From Mycobacterium sp. DL592 (GTDB taxonomy: Bacteria; Actinomycetota; Actinomycetes; Mycobacteriales; Mycobacteriaceae): 64,000 nt of DNA. Under the pieces are notes generated by a model, which saw only the letters and a program-made list of their open reading frames with translations, made no database searches and was not told where the DNA came from. The stretch lies in NCBI RefSeq assembly GCF_011694515.1, contig NZ_CP050192.1:3792172-3856171 (forward strand), in the 5' to 3' direction. This document shows, in pieces, positions 1 through 9,129 of the stretch. Position 1 is the stretch's first letter; the number at the start of each line of letters is the position of its first letter. Position numbers and translations under genes: made by a program.

Positions 1-87
1 AAAGGCCTCGTCGATCTCCTCACCGACCAGACCACGCACGTCGTAGGCCTTGATGACACGGCGTACCGCGGCGGCGGCCCTGGACAT
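1..87 (-). CDS. manB: Phosphomannomutase ManB, N-terminal fragment
   Basis: This is the first 29 residues of a protein whose remainder lies outside the window. The N-terminus contains IKAYDVRGLVGEEIDE, typical of the phosphomannomutase/phosphoglucomutase family and very close to mycobacterial ManB (Rv3257c). The family interconverts mannose-6-phosphate and mannose-1-phosphate in the cytoplasm, feeding GDP-mannose for lipomannan, lipoarabinomannan and PIMs. An AGGAG ribosome site lies 6 nt before the ATG. The GDP-mannose pyrophosphorylase gene sits a few kilobases away at 4721-5806. The catalytic serine and metal-binding loops are off the edge, so only the N-terminal identity is supported here. 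Confidence 0.85.
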   Translation of the reverse strand, partial: MSRAAAAVRRVIKAYDVRGLVGEEIDEAF

Positions 88-163
88 GTGGTCTCCTGAC
101 TGAGGCAACTGTTGGCCGCCAGCCTAGCTGTTCAGGGGCCGCGTTAGCGGCGTCCTTCTCGCC

Positions 164-589
164 TCAGTCGGCTGGATCGGGCAGTACCCGCAGGTGTCCG
201 CGGCGCCGACCCGAGGTCGTCGGGTGCTGCATCGCCGACGGCATCATCCCCGGACCGGGTGCGGTCGCATGCGCGGCTCCGCTCGGGTCGGAGAACCCGG
301 CGATCGGCGGCCCGGACGGCAGTTCACGGCCCTCCCGCACAGCGTCGGCCAGAGCGACAAGGTCGTCGTCCTCCAGATACTCCGGCAGCGGGGCGGCATG
401 GCGCACCAGTTCCCATCCGATCGGGGCGGTGATGCGGTTGGCGTGGCCGATGCACAGATCCCACGAGTGCGGCTCGCGATTGACCGCCAGCGGTCCGACG
501 ACGGCCGTGGAATCGGAGTAGACGAACGTCAATGTCGCCACCGCGTAATGGGGGCACGCGGGCCTGCAGCAGCGACGGGCAACATTCAC
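164..589 (-). CDS. DUF3499 family protein (Rv3258c-like)
   Basis: A 141-residue protein starting at a GTG. The N-terminus has a cysteine-rich patch (RRCCRPACPHYAVATLTFVY) followed by a GPL..EPHSWDLC block, the hallmarks of the actinobacterial DUF3499 family. The C-terminal third is low-complexity (Pro/Gly/Arg). The closely spaced cysteines suggest a metal or zinc-ribbon site, but no biochemical function is known. It lies upstream of manB on the same strand with a 76-nt gap, as in M. tuberculosis, and may be co-transcribed with it. Identity as DUF3499 is good; the role is unknown. Confidence 0.8.
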   Translation of the reverse strand: MNVARRCCRPACPHYAVATLTFVYSDSTAVVGPLAVNREPHSWDLCIGHANRITAPIGWELVRHAAPLPEYLEDDDLVALADAVREGRELPSGPPIAGFSDPSGAAHATAPGPGMMPSAMQHPTTSGRRRGHLRVLPDPAD

Positions 590-677
590 GCCGTGAGGCT
601 ATCGCGCGGCAATTGCAGGTGACGGGCGGACACGCGCAGCGGCGGAGGCGTCGATTCCCAACCGTTACGATCGCTCG

Positions 678-1172
678 GTGGCCGATTCCCGCAGTTCCCG
701 GCGCGGTGGTCGATCCGGCGGTGGCGCCGGGTCCCGCCGCGGGCGCGAGATGCGCGGCCCGTTGTTGCCCCCGACGGTACCGGGCTGGCGCAGCCGTGCC
801 GAGCGGTTCGACATGGCGGTGCTCGAGGCCTACGAGCCCATCGAGCGGCAGTGGCAACAACGGCTCACCGCGTTGGACGTCGCGGTCGACGAAATCCCCC
901 GCATCGCACCCAAAGATCCCGACAGCGTGCAGTGGCCGCCGGAAGTTGTGGCGGACGGACCGATCGCGTTGGCGCGGTTGATCCCGGCCGGGGTCGATGT
1001 TCGCGGTAACTCCACGCGAGCCCGAATCGTGCTGTTTCGCAAGCCGATCGAACGCCGAGCCAAAGACTCGATCGATCTGACGGACTTACTGCATGACATT
1101 CTGGTGGCTCAGGTGGCCACCTATCTCGGGGTCGAGCCGTCGGTCATCGACCCGAGTCTTGACGACGACTAG
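678..1172 (+). CDS. Metallopeptidase-like (zincin_1/DUF1025) family protein, Rv3259-like
   Basis: A 164-residue reading frame. From residue 25 on (MRGPLLPPTVPGWRSR...) it matches the mycobacterial Rv3259 family, annotated as a minimal zincin-type metallopeptidase. An alternative start is the ATG at 750, giving 140 residues, close to the M. tuberculosis length; the 24 residues before it are Arg/Gly/Ser-rich. The expected HExxH zinc motif is not intact: the equivalent segment reads LLHDILVAQVATYLGV, keeping one His but neither the Glu nor the second His. Catalysis is therefore doubtful. The gene converges on whiB2, and the two stop codons share one CTAG. Confidence 0.75.
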   Translation: MADSRSSRRGGRSGGGAGSRRGREMRGPLLPPTVPGWRSRAERFDMAVLEAYEPIERQWQQRLTALDVAVDEIPRIAPKDPDSVQWPPEVVADGPIALARLIPAGVDVRGNSTRARIVLFRKPIERRAKDSIDLTDLLHDILVAQVATYLGVEPSVIDPSLDDD

Positions 1173-1522
1173 ATGATGCCGCGCTTGAGGCGACGGCGCT
1201 CCCGCTCGGAGAGCCCGCCCCAGATGCCGAAGCGTTCGTCGTGCGACAGGGCATAGTCAAGGCACGCGTCCTTGACCTCGCAGCCCAGGCAGATTCGCTT
1301 GGCCTCTCGGGTGGAGCCACCCTTCTCGGGGAAGAACGCCTCAGGGTCGGTTTGGGCGCAGAGCGCCTTCTCCTGCCACTGCTCGTCTCCCGGTTCCATC
1401 GGGATCACGTCGATGGGATCGGGCACCAAACTCAAGTGAGCGCGCGCCGTTACCCCCGTGTTCTCCGAGCCGGTAATGGTGTGCGGGGCCCCGAGCGCTC
1501 CAATGAAGTGCTGATAGGACAT
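1169..1522 (-). CDS. whiB2: WhiB2/WhmD iron-sulfur transcriptional regulator
   Basis: A 117-residue WhiB protein. The four iron-sulfur cysteines are C55, C78, C81 and C87 (ALC...ICLGCEVKDAC), followed by the GIWGG turn at 99-103 and the basic tail RRRLKRGII. This C-terminal block is nearly identical to M. tuberculosis WhiB2 and M. smegmatis WhmD, an essential regulator of septation and cell division. The ATG at 1522 is preceded by GAGGAGG at good spacing; in-frame codons run further upstream but lack a ribosome site. The N-terminal ~50 residues are variable in the family. It is divergent from fbiA across a 297-nt gap. Confidence 0.93.
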   Translation of the reverse strand: MSYQHFIGALGAPHTITGSENTGVTARAHLSLVPDPIDVIPMEPGDEQWQEKALCAQTDPEAFFPEKGGSTREAKRICLGCEVKDACLDYALSHDERFGIWGGLSERERRRLKRGII

Positions 1523-1819
1523 TTCCGCCTCCTCACCTGGTTTCGTAGATTCCTGCATGTCGCCCACTATTCGAGTGTGGCCATCCCAATTCGAACATCT
1601 GGTCGAATCTCGGTCTGCGACACCGAAAACGGCAGGTGGACCGCGAAATGACACTGGTGTGATTAGACACGCCTATGAGAGTCCGGTCAAGCGAAAGAAC
1701 CAAAATTGATACCACTTTCCTCGGACAATTCGGCGAGTCGATGCCCCGGCGTGTCTCGGTGGTGACTCGATCGTGACCGCGTGCGCGCCCAAAGACCCGA
1801 CCGCCTAGTGTCGATCGGT
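1523..1819. other. whiB2-fbiA divergent intergenic region (297 nt)
   Basis: This is the longest non-coding stretch in the window. It must hold the promoters of whiB2 (leftward) and fbiA (rightward). I see an AT-richer stretch around 1690-1725 and a short ACACTGGTGT dyad near 1652, but no convincing operator, riboswitch or small RNA. No strong hairpin terminator is visible. Confidence 0.5.
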
Positions 1820-2821
1820 GTGAAGATCACCGTTCTGGTCGGCGGCGTGGGAGGCGCCCGTTTCCTGCTCGGGGTGCAGCGATTGCTGGGTTTGGGTCAG
1901 TTTGCCGGCCAAAATTCCGGAGCCACAGGCGATCTTGATCACGAGCTCACCGCAGTGGTCAACATCGGTGACGACGCGTGGATGCACGGCGTGCGGATCT
2001 GCCCGGATCTGGACACGTGCATGTACACGTTGGGTGGCGGGATCGACCCCGAACGGGGCTGGGGACACCGCGACGAAACCTGGAACGCCAAGGAAGAATT
2101 GGCCGCCTATGGCGTACAGCCGGATTGGTTCGGTCTCGGCGACCGCGATCTGGCGACGCATCTGGTGCGCAGCCAGATGTTGCGTGCGGGATATCCGCTG
2201 TCGCAAGTGACCGAGGCGCTGTGCCACCGCTGGTCCCCCGGCGCCCGCCTGCTACCAGCCAGTGACGACCGGTGTGAGACGCACGTGGTGATCGACGACC
2301 CGCAGACCGGCGACCGCACGGCAATCCACTTCCAGGAGTGGTGGGTCCGTTATCGAGCGCAAGTACCCACCCACAGTTTCGCCTTCGTCGGGGCTGAAAG
2401 CGCCAAAGCCGGACCCGGTGTGGTCGACGCGATCACCGAGGCCGACGTCGTCATGCTGGCGCCGTCGAACCCGGTCGTCAGCATCGGCGCGATCCTCAAC
2501 ATCCCGGGCATCCGGGCCGCGTTGCGCTCCACCGGCGCCGCGATCGTCGGCTACTCCCCGATCGTGCACGGAAAACCCTTGCGCGGCATGGCCGACGAAT
2601 GCCTTTCGGTGATCGGCGTCGAAACGTCCTCTCAGGCCGTCGGCCGGCACTACGGTGCCCGCTCGGCAACCGGAATCCTCGACTACTGGCTGATCTCCGA
2701 AGGTGACCACGCCGAGATCCCCGGTGCGACGGTCAAATCGATTCCGCTGCTGATGTCCAACCCGGACGCCACCGCCCAGATGGTCCGCGCCGGGCTGGAA
2801 TTGGCGGGCGTGACCCCGTGA
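1820..2821 (+). CDS. fbiA: 2-phospho-L-lactate transferase FbiA (CofD)
   Basis: FbiA transfers a phosphoenolpyruvyl/lactyl-phosphate unit from the GDP/GPP-activated donor to the deazaflavin Fo, making (dehydro-)F420-0 in coenzyme F420 biosynthesis. The GTG at 1820 gives a 333-residue protein that begins directly with [17 protein letters not shown], the nucleotide-binding loop with which characterised FbiA/CofD proteins also start. The GTG at 1808 and an ATG-less extension to 1781 are possible but add non-conserved residues. NIGDD and [11 protein letters not shown] motifs of the family are present. The stop codon overlaps the fbiB start (GTGA), so the two are translationally coupled. Confidence 0.93.
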   Translation: MKITVLVGGVGGARFLLGVQRLLGLGQFAGQNSGATGDLDHELTAVVNIGDDAWMHGVRICPDLDTCMYTLGGGIDPERGWGHRDETWNAKEELAAYGVQPDWFGLGDRDLATHLVRSQMLRAGYPLSQVTEALCHRWSPGARLLPASDDRCETHVVIDDPQTGDRTAIHFQEWWVRYRAQVPTHSFAFVGAESAKAGPGVVDAITEADVVMLAPSNPVVSIGAILNIPGIRAALRSTGAAIVGYSPIVHGKPLRGMADECLSVIGVETSSQAVGRHYGARSATGILDYWLISEGDHAEIPGATVKSIPLLMSNPDATAQMVRAGLELAGVTP

Positions 2822-4161
2822 GCCTCGAGCACGGTGCCGCTGCACCCATCGAAATCCTGCCCGTACCCGGACTTCCCGAATTCCGCCCGGGTGACGATCT
2901 GGCCGCGGCGCTGGCCGAGTCCGCGAGGTGGTTGCGCGACGGCGACATCCTTGTCGTCACCAGCAAGGTGGTCTCCAAGTGCGAGGGCCGCATCGTGGCC
3001 GCGCCGGCCGATCCCGAAGAGCGGGACGCCCTGCGACGCAAGCTGATCAACGATGAGGCGGTGCGGGTATTGGCCCGTAAGGGCAAGACCCTGATCACCG
3101 AGAACCGCATCGGATTGGTTCAGGCCGCGGCCGGAGTCGACGGGTCCAACATCGGCGCAACGGAATTGGCGTTGCTTCCGGTGGATCCGGATGGCAGCGC
3201 GGCTTCTTTGCGTGCCGCGTTGCGCGAGAAGCTCGGCGTCGACGTCGGTGTCCTGATCACCGACACCATGGGGCGGGCGTGGCGCAACGGGCAGACCGAT
3301 GCCGCGATCGGCTCGGCCGGGCTGCCGGTGCTCTACGCCTACGCCGGCGCGGTGGACACTCACGGAAACGAGTTGCTGGTCACCGAAGTCGCCGTCGCCG
3401 ACGAGATCGCCGCCGCCGCCGATCTGGTCAAGGGCAAGCTCACTGCGGTGCCCGTCGCAGTGGTGCGCGGACTTCGCCTGCCCGACGACGGGTCCACCGC
3501 GGCGCGGCTGCTGCGCAGTGGCGAAGACGACCTGTTCTGGCTTGGCACCGCCGAGTCGATCGAATTGGGCCGCCGCCAAGCCCAACTGCTGCGCCGCTCC
3601 ACCCGGCAGTTCGCCGACGAACCGGTGGACCCGGCCCTCATCGAGGAGGCGGTCGCCGAGGCATTGACCGCGCCGGCGCCGCATCACACCCGCCCCGTGC
3701 GGTTCGTCTGGTTGCAGGACCGCGGTAGGCGCGTCACGCTCCTGGACCGGATGAAGGATGCCTGGCGTGCCGATCTCAGCGGTGACGGCAGGCCCGCCGG
3801 CAGCGTCGAGAAGCGGGTCACCCGCGGCCAGATCCTCTACGACGCACCGGAGGTCGTCATCCCGTTCCTGGTTCCCGAAGGCGCGCACAGTTATCCGGAT
3901 CCGGTGCGCACCGCTGCCGAGCACACGATGTTCACCGTCGCGGTGGGTGCCGCCGTGCAGGGCCTGTTGGTGGCACTGGCCGTGCGCGGGGTAGGCAGCT
4001 GCTGGATCGGCTCGACTATCTTCACCCCGGATCTGGTGCGCGCGATACTTGATCTGCCCGCTGAGTGGGAACCGTTGGGCGCCATCGCAATCGGCTATCC
4101 CGTCGAGCCTCCTGAGCCGCGCGATCCCGCTGCGGTGGGCGATCTGCTGGTGCGCAGATGA
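2818..4161 (+). CDS. fbiB: Coenzyme F420:L-glutamate ligase FbiB (bifunctional)
   Basis: A 447-residue two-domain protein. Residues ~1-245 are the CofE-like gamma-glutamyl ligase domain ([32 protein letters not shown]), which adds the poly-gamma-glutamate tail to F420-0. Residues ~250-447 are a nitroreductase-fold FMN-binding domain ([24 protein letters not shown]), which in actinobacteria reduces dehydro-F420 and supports tail extension. The length is almost the same as M. tuberculosis FbiB. The GTG start overlaps the fbiA stop and the TGA overlaps the following Nudix gene's ATG, so fbiA-fbiB-Nudix form one operon. Confidence 0.94.
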   Translation: MSLEHGAAAPIEILPVPGLPEFRPGDDLAAALAESARWLRDGDILVVTSKVVSKCEGRIVAAPADPEERDALRRKLINDEAVRVLARKGKTLITENRIGLVQAAAGVDGSNIGATELALLPVDPDGSAASLRAALREKLGVDVGVLITDTMGRAWRNGQTDAAIGSAGLPVLYAYAGAVDTHGNELLVTEVAVADEIAAAADLVKGKLTAVPVAVVRGLRLPDDGSTAARLLRSGEDDLFWLGTAESIELGRRQAQLLRRSTRQFADEPVDPALIEEAVAEALTAPAPHHTRPVRFVWLQDRGRRVTLLDRMKDAWRADLSGDGRPAGSVEKRVTRGQILYDAPEVVIPFLVPEGAHSYPDPVRTAAEHTMFTVAVGAAVQGLLVALAVRGVGSCWIGSTIFTPDLVRAILDLPAEWEPLGAIAIGYPVEPPEPRDPAAVGDLLVRR

Positions 4162-4700
4162 GCGTGCGGGATTCGGCGATCGAGCTGCTGACGGGTTGGC
4201 AGCCACCCAATGACGGCCAAGACTCACTTCGTCACGCGGTGCTGGCGTTCCTGGACGCCCGCGAAGATTCCTGCCAACGCAGTTGCGTACCAGGCCATAT
4301 CACCGCCTCAGCGTTGGTGGTCGCCGATACCGGTGACAAGGTGCTGCTGACCCTGCATCCGCGGCTGGGACGGTGGGTGCAACTCGGCGGGCATTGCGAG
4401 CCGGAGGATTCCGATATCGTCGCCGCCGCACTGCGCGAGGCCACCGAGGAGTCCGGCATCGACGGACTGAGCATCGACGCGGATCTCGGCGCTATCCACG
4501 TCCACGCCTTGACCTGCTCGCTGGGGGTGCCGACTCGTCATCTGGACCTGCAGTTCATCGCGTACGCCCCGGCTGACGCCCAGATCGCCATCAGCGACGA
4601 GTCACTGGACCTGCGGTGGTGGGCCCCCGACGCGCTTCCGCCCGGAACCGACAGCGCGCTGGCACACCTGGTGGCAGTGGGCTGCGCCCGCAAGCGTTAG
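4158..4700 (+). CDS. Nudix hydrolase
   Basis: A 180-residue protein. It has a Nudix box ([10 protein letters not shown]...[10 protein letters not shown], residues ~77-101) with the REATEESGI core intact but one extra residue in the loop before it, a variant seen in GGHxE-type Nudix proteins. Nudix enzymes hydrolyse nucleoside diphosphates linked to another group; the substrate cannot be told from sequence. Translation is coupled to fbiB through an ATGA overlap, so it may act with F420 synthesis, for example on GTP/GDP-linked intermediates (inference). M. tuberculosis has a different gene here (a DNA methylase, from memory). Confidence 0.85.
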   Translation: MSVRDSAIELLTGWQPPNDGQDSLRHAVLAFLDAREDSCQRSCVPGHITASALVVADTGDKVLLTLHPRLGRWVQLGGHCEPEDSDIVAAALREATEESGIDGLSIDADLGAIHVHALTCSLGVPTRHLDLQFIAYAPADAQIAISDESLDLRWWAPDALPPGTDSALAHLVAVGCARKR

Positions 4701-4723
4701 CCCACAAGTGGCCACTGGGGCTA
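4698..4723. terminator. Putative bidirectional hairpin between convergent Nudix and manC genes
   Basis: TAGCCC (4698-4703) pairs with GGGCTA (4718-4723), and between them is the self-complementary AGTGGCCACT (4707-4716). Both genes' stop codons (TAG on each strand) lie inside the outer stem. There is no T-tract, as is common for mycobacterial terminators. The location between convergent genes supports a shared terminator. Confidence 0.5.
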
Positions 4724-5806
4724 GATGTCCGAGGAGTAGCGGATTCCGCAGTCGGGGATCATCACACCGGGCCACACCCGCGCGCCGCGCAGGAGTTCGC
4801 AGCGTGCCCCGATGTCGGCGCCGTCGCCGATGATGCCGTCACGAACCAGTGCCCGCGGACCGATCCGCGCACCGAAGCCGATGATCGAGCGTTCCACGAC
4901 GGACCCGGCTTCGATCTTGGCCCCGTCGAAGATCACCGCGCCGTCGAGTCGCACTCCCGGCCCGATCTCGGCGCCACGGCCCACCACGGTGCCGCCGACC
5001 AAGACCGCGCCCGGCGCCACCGATGCACCGTCGTGCACCAGGCTCTCCCCGCGCCGCCCGCCCAACGCCGGCGAGGGCGCCAGCCCGCGCACCAGATCGG
5101 CTGAGCCGCGGACGAAGTCCTCGGGAGTGCCCATGTCGCGCCAATAGCTGGAGTCGACGTACCCGCACACCCTGACACCGTCGGCCAGCAGTGCCGGGAA
5201 CACTTCACGCTCCACCGAGACTTCGCGTCCACGCGGGATGCGGTCGATGATCTCGCGCTTGAAGATGTAGGTGCCGGCGTTGATCTGATCCGTCGGCGGG
5301 TCTTCGGTCTTCTCCAGGAAGGCCACGACGTTGCCGTCGGTGTCGGTGGGCACACAACCGAACGCCCGCGGGTCACTCACCCGCACCAGATGCAGGGTCA
5401 GATCTGCCTCGCGCGCGTGGTGGGCGGCCAGCATCTCGGACAGGTCCATGCCCGATAGCACGTCGCCGTTGAACACCATCACGGTCTCGTTGCGCAGCTT
5501 GGGCACCACATTCGCGATACCGCCGCCGGTGCCCAGTGGGTGCTCTTCGGTGACGTACTCGATCTGCAGGCCGAGCTTGGAGCCGTCACCGAACTCGTTC
5601 TCGAAGGTGGCGGCCTTATACGACGTGCCGAGGATGACGTGCTCGATCCCGGCTTGAGCGATCCGGGAGAGCAGGTGGGTCAGGAACGGAAACCCGGCGG
5701 TCGGCAGCATCGGCTTTGCGGCCGACAAGGTCAACGGCCGCAGCCGGGTGCCTTTACCGCCGACGAGGACGACCGCGTCTACCGCGCCCGGGTTCACATC
5801 GCTCAC
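4721..5806 (-). CDS. manC: Mannose-1-phosphate guanylyltransferase (GDP-mannose pyrophosphorylase)
   Basis: A 361-residue nucleotidyltransferase that makes GDP-mannose from GTP and mannose-1-phosphate. Near the N-terminus is the signature LVGGKGTRLRPLT, then SAAKPMLPTAG and FNGDVLSG for metal/sugar binding. The C-terminal third consists of imperfect hexapeptide repeats (VAPGAVLVGGTVVGRGAEIGP), predicting a left-handed beta-helix. It corresponds to M. tuberculosis Rv3264c, which is called manB or manC in different sources. The GTG start at 5806 overlaps the wbbL stop, completing an rmlD-wbbL-manC operon that supplies cell-wall sugars. Confidence 0.9.
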   Translation of the reverse strand: MSDVNPGAVDAVVLVGGKGTRLRPLTLSAAKPMLPTAGFPFLTHLLSRIAQAGIEHVILGTSYKAATFENEFGDGSKLGLQIEYVTEEHPLGTGGGIANVVPKLRNETVMVFNGDVLSGMDLSEMLAAHHAREADLTLHLVRVSDPRAFGCVPTDTDGNVVAFLEKTEDPPTDQINAGTYIFKREIIDRIPRGREVSVEREVFPALLADGVRVCGYVDSSYWRDMGTPEDFVRGSADLVRGLAPSPALGGRRGESLVHDGASVAPGAVLVGGTVVGRGAEIGPGVRLDGAVIFDGAKIEAGSVVERSIIGFGARIGPRALVRDGIIGDGADIGARCELLRGARVWPGVMIPDCGIRYSSDI

Positions 5807-6690
5807 TGAGCCTTCCCCCCTTTTCCCCGTTCCCGTTTCGATTTGCGCACCGCCGCGCGGGAACGCACCTTCAATGCGCCCTTCATCGTCCAGCGCAGCG
5901 GCGCCTGCCACCATCCGAAATGGCGGTCCGCGAGATAAATGTAGGTGCTGTCATGGTGGGCGCGCAGGTTTCGGGCCGGATCACGTCCCGTCGAGTGGCC
6001 TTTGTCGTGCAGGATCTCCGCGGCCGGGACGTAGACGTTGAGCCAGCCGGCCCTGCCGATCCGGTCTCCGAGATCGACGTCTTCCATGTACATGAAGTAG
6101 CGCTCGTCGAAGCCGCCGACCTGCTCGAATGCCGCCCGACGGATCAGCAGGCAGGAGCCGGAGAGCCAGCCCACCGGCCGCTCGCTGGGCTCCTGGTACT
6201 GCTGGCGATAGGCCTTGGTCCATGGGTTGTTCTTCCAGGCGAAGCCGACCACGGCGTGCATCCCGCCCCGGATCAGGCTGGGCAGGTGACGGGCAGATGG
6301 GTAGACCGAGCCGTCGGGGTCGCGGATCAGCGGCCCGAGCGTTCCCGCCCGCGGCCATCGCTCCGCCGCCTCCATCAGCGCGTCGATACTGCCCGGCCCC
6401 CACACGACGTCGGGGTTGGCCACGATCACGAACTCGTCGTCGGCGGGCACCGTGGCGACCGCGCGATTGACGGCGCTGCCGTAGCCCAGGTTGCCGCCGG
6501 TGCGCAGCAGTGTGGTGCCCGGATAGCGCTCGACTGCCTCTTCGGGTGTGCCGTCCACCGAGCCGTTGTCAGCCATCACCACGGTCACCGGCCGGTCGGT
6601 GGCCACGGTCAGCGAGGACAGGAAGCGGTCCAAGTGCGACCCCGGTGAGTACGTCACCGTCACGACGGTGAGCGGGCGGGTGGAGGTCAC
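5803..6690 (-). CDS. wbbL: Rhamnosyltransferase WbbL (arabinogalactan linker)
   Basis: A 295-residue GT2-family glycosyltransferase beginning at GTG. It should transfer L-rhamnose from dTDP-rhamnose onto polyprenyl-diphospho-GlcNAc, forming the linkage disaccharide that ties arabinogalactan to peptidoglycan, an essential step in mycobacteria. The fold is marked by VVTVTYSPG at the N-terminus, NLGYGSAVN, VANPDV (the DxD-like site) and the acceptor-site ERYFMYMEDVDLGDR near residue 215. The C-terminus is very basic, consistent with membrane-surface association. It sits between rmlD, which makes its donor, and manC. Confidence 0.9.
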   Translation of the reverse strand: MTSTRPLTVVTVTYSPGSHLDRFLSSLTVATDRPVTVVMADNGSVDGTPEEAVERYPGTTLLRTGGNLGYGSAVNRAVATVPADDEFVIVANPDVVWGPGSIDALMEAAERWPRAGTLGPLIRDPDGSVYPSARHLPSLIRGGMHAVVGFAWKNNPWTKAYRQQYQEPSERPVGWLSGSCLLIRRAAFEQVGGFDERYFMYMEDVDLGDRIGRAGWLNVYVPAAEILHDKGHSTGRDPARNLRAHHDSTYIYLADRHFGWWQAPLRWTMKGALKVRSRAAVRKSKRERGKGGKAQ

Positions 6691-6707
6691 GGCGTAGAGG
6701 GTAGCGG

Positions 6708-7565
6708 TCAGTCGGCGAGGGGCTGGGCAAGCGCCTCGGCTAGGGCTTCACGCCACGGCCGCAGCGGGGTGAGGCCCGCTTGCGCCGACATCGTCATGGA
6801 CAACGCGGAGTACACCGGCCGACGGGCGGGCTTCGGTGACTGCGCGGCGCGGATCGGACGAACCCGTTGGGGGTCGGCGCCGAGCGTCTCGAACACGGCG
6901 CGAGCCTGCTGGAAGCGGCTGACGGCGCCGGCGTTGGCGGCGTGCAGGACCGGCTCGCGAATGCGCGCATCGCCCGCCTCGAAAATGGCGCCGAACAGGT
7001 CTTTGACGTAGGTGGGCGAGCCGATCTGGTCGTCGGCGACGTCGACGGTGTCCTCGGTGGCGGCCGCCCGCCGCAGGACCGCGACGAAGTCGCTGCCCGA
7101 TCCGCCGGTGTACACCCAGGAGGTGCGCACGACGGTGGCGTCCGGCTGGGCGGCGAGCACCGCGAGCTCCCCGGCGAGCTTGGTTCGGCCGTAGACGCTC
7201 AACGGGTTCGTCGGGTCGCCAACCTCATAAGGGTGACGTTTCTCACCGCCAAATACGTAGTCGGTAGACAGGTGCACCAGGTCGGCGCCGACCCGGGCGC
7301 AGGCGTGGGCGACGTTCTCCGGGCCGGTGACGTTCACGGCGTAGGCGGCCTCGGGGTCGGCCTCGGCCACGTCGACGTTGGCGATGGCCGCGCAGTTGAC
7401 GACCAGGTCACCCTTGGCGACGAAATGTTCGGCTGCCGGTGCGTCGGCGATGTCCCACTCACGGTGCGTCAACGCGCTGACCTGATAGCCGCGGCGGGCT
7501 GCCTCACCTGCGAGGAAGCGTCCGACCTGGCCCCCGGCACCGGTGATGACGATCCGCCTGCCCAT
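6708..7565 (-). CDS. rmlD: dTDP-4-dehydrorhamnose reductase RmlD
   Basis: RmlD performs the last step of dTDP-L-rhamnose synthesis, reducing dTDP-4-keto-L-rhamnose with NADPH. The ATG at 7565 gives 285 residues opening with the Rossmann motif ITGAGGQVGRFL. Downstream are STDYVFGG and the catalytic YGRTKLAGE (YxxxK). It is slightly shorter than the ~300-residue M. tuberculosis protein. In-frame codons extend upstream but run antisense through the divergent LCP gene, so 7565 is chosen. It starts the rmlD-wbbL-manC operon. Confidence 0.92.
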   Translation of the reverse strand: MGRRIVITGAGGQVGRFLAGEAARRGYQVSALTHREWDIADAPAAEHFVAKGDLVVNCAAIANVDVAEADPEAAYAVNVTGPENVAHACARVGADLVHLSTDYVFGGEKRHPYEVGDPTNPLSVYGRTKLAGELAVLAAQPDATVVRTSWVYTGGSGSDFVAVLRRAAATEDTVDVADDQIGSPTYVKDLFGAIFEAGDARIREPVLHAANAGAVSRFQQARAVFETLGADPQRVRPIRAAQSPKPARRPVYSALSMTMSAQAGLTPLRPWREALAEALAQPLAD

Positions 7566-7632
7566 GACTTCGAGTCTGGCACGCCGGTTTCGGCTACCGG
7601 GTATGCGCCCATCTCGCCAGTAGCCTGGGCTG

Positions 7633-9129
7633 ATGCCTGCTGACACCGATGCAGTGACGGGCGCCCGGCGGGTGGCTCGCACCGTGCTGGCGTTGATCGC
7701 GGTGATCGTGATGGTCGGCACGGGTGTCGCCTGGGGGAAGATCCGCTCGTTCGAGGACGGCATCTTCCACATGAGCACCGCGGCGCTCGGCGGCGGGGAG
7801 GACGACGGTGCGATCGACATCCTCCTCGTCGGTATGGACAGCCGTACCGATGCGCACGGCAACCCGCTCACGGCCGACGAGTTGGCCACGCTGCACGCCG
7901 GCGACGACGTGTCCACGAATACCGACACGATCATCCTGGTGCGCATCCCGAACAACGGGAAGTCGGCGACCGCCATCTCGATTCCGCGCGACTCGTATGT
8001 GAAGGCGCAGGGGCTGGACAAGACGAAGATCAACGGCGTCTACGGCCAGGTGAAGCTCGAGAAGATGAAGGAGCTCGTCGAGCAGCAGGGCATGGACCCC
8101 GCCGAGGCCGAGCCGAAAGCGGTGGAAGCCGGCCGCGAGGCACTGATCAAGACCGTCGCCGACCTGACCGGCGTCACGGTGGACCATTACGCCGAGATCG
8201 GCCTGCTAGGCTTCGCCTTGATCACCGATGCTCTCGGCGGTGTCGACGTGTGCCTGAAAGATGCTGTCTACGAACCCCTTTCGGGGGCGGATTTCCCGGC
8301 CGGCTGGCAGAAGCTCAATGGTGCGCAGGCGCTGAGCTTCGTGCGCCAGCGCCACGACCTTCCGCGCGGTGACCTCGACCGGGTGGTGCGCCAGCAGGTG
8401 GTGATGGCTCAGCTTGCCCACCAGGTGATTTCGGGCAAGACGCTGACCAGTCCGTCGACGCTGAACCGGCTGCAGGATGCGATTCAGCGCTCGGTGGTGA
8501 TCTCCTCGGGCTGGGACATCATGGATTTCGTCAAGCAGTTGCAGAATCTGGCGGGCGGCAATGTCGCGTTCGCGACGATTCCGGTGCTCGATGAGGCCGG
8601 CTGGAGCGATGACGGCATGCAGTCGGTGGTGCGGGTCGACCCCAGCCAGGTGCAGCAGTGGGTCGCCGGCCTGCTGCACGATCAGGATCAGGGCAAGACC
8701 GAGAAGATCGCCTACTCGCCGGACCAGACCACCGTCGAGGTGGTCAACGACACCGAGATCAACGGCCTGGCCGCCGCGGTGTCGGGAGTGTTGACCGCCA
8801 AGGGTTTTGCTGAAGGCAACGTCGGCAACAACGAGAAAGATCACGTGATCAAGAGCCAGGTCCAGGCCGCCAAGGAGGACGATCTCGGCGCCCAGGCGGT
8901 GGCCAAGGAACTCGGCGGGTTGCCGGTCGCCGCGGAGGGTTCGATCCCCGCGGGCACGGTCCGGGTGGTGCTCGCGTCGGACTACACCGGACCCGGGTCG
9001 GGCCTGGACGGGACGCTGCCGACAGCCGCGAGGGTGGATCAGGCCGCCGGGCAGGCCGGCGATGCGACGCCCCCGCCGCCGTCGCCGATCATCACCGCGG
9101 GGTCCGACGACCCCAAGTGCGTCAACTGA
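7633..9129 (+). CDS. LytR-CpsA-Psr (LCP) cell-wall ligase, Lcp1-like
   Basis: A 498-residue membrane-anchored protein. One N-terminal transmembrane helix (residues ~14-35) is followed by an extracellular LCP domain (ILLVGMDSRTD ... SIPRDSYV ... FVRQRHDLPRGDLDRVVRQQ) and a LytR_C domain (residues ~370-450, VEVVNDTEINGLA). Family members transfer undecaprenyl-linked glycans to peptidoglycan. In mycobacteria the syntenic Lcp1 (Rv3267) ligates arabinogalactan, fitting the adjacent linker-sugar operon on the other strand. The C-terminus ends in a Pro-rich tail. Its TGA overlaps the next gene's ATG. Confidence 0.92.
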   Translation: MPADTDAVTGARRVARTVLALIAVIVMVGTGVAWGKIRSFEDGIFHMSTAALGGGEDDGAIDILLVGMDSRTDAHGNPLTADELATLHAGDDVSTNTDTIILVRIPNNGKSATAISIPRDSYVKAQGLDKTKINGVYGQVKLEKMKELVEQQGMDPAEAEPKAVEAGREALIKTVADLTGVTVDHYAEIGLLGFALITDALGGVDVCLKDAVYEPLSGADFPAGWQKLNGAQALSFVRQRHDLPRGDLDRVVRQQVVMAQLAHQVISGKTLTSPSTLNRLQDAIQRSVVISSGWDIMDFVKQLQNLAGGNVAFATIPVLDEAGWSDDGMQSVVRVDPSQVQQWVAGLLHDQDQGKTEKIAYSPDQTTVEVVNDTEINGLAAAVSGVLTAKGFAEGNVGNNEKDHVIKSQVQAAKEDDLGAQAVAKELGGLPVAAEGSIPAGTVRVVLASDYTGPGSGLDGTLPTAARVDQAAGQAGDATPPPPSPIITAGSDDPKCVN

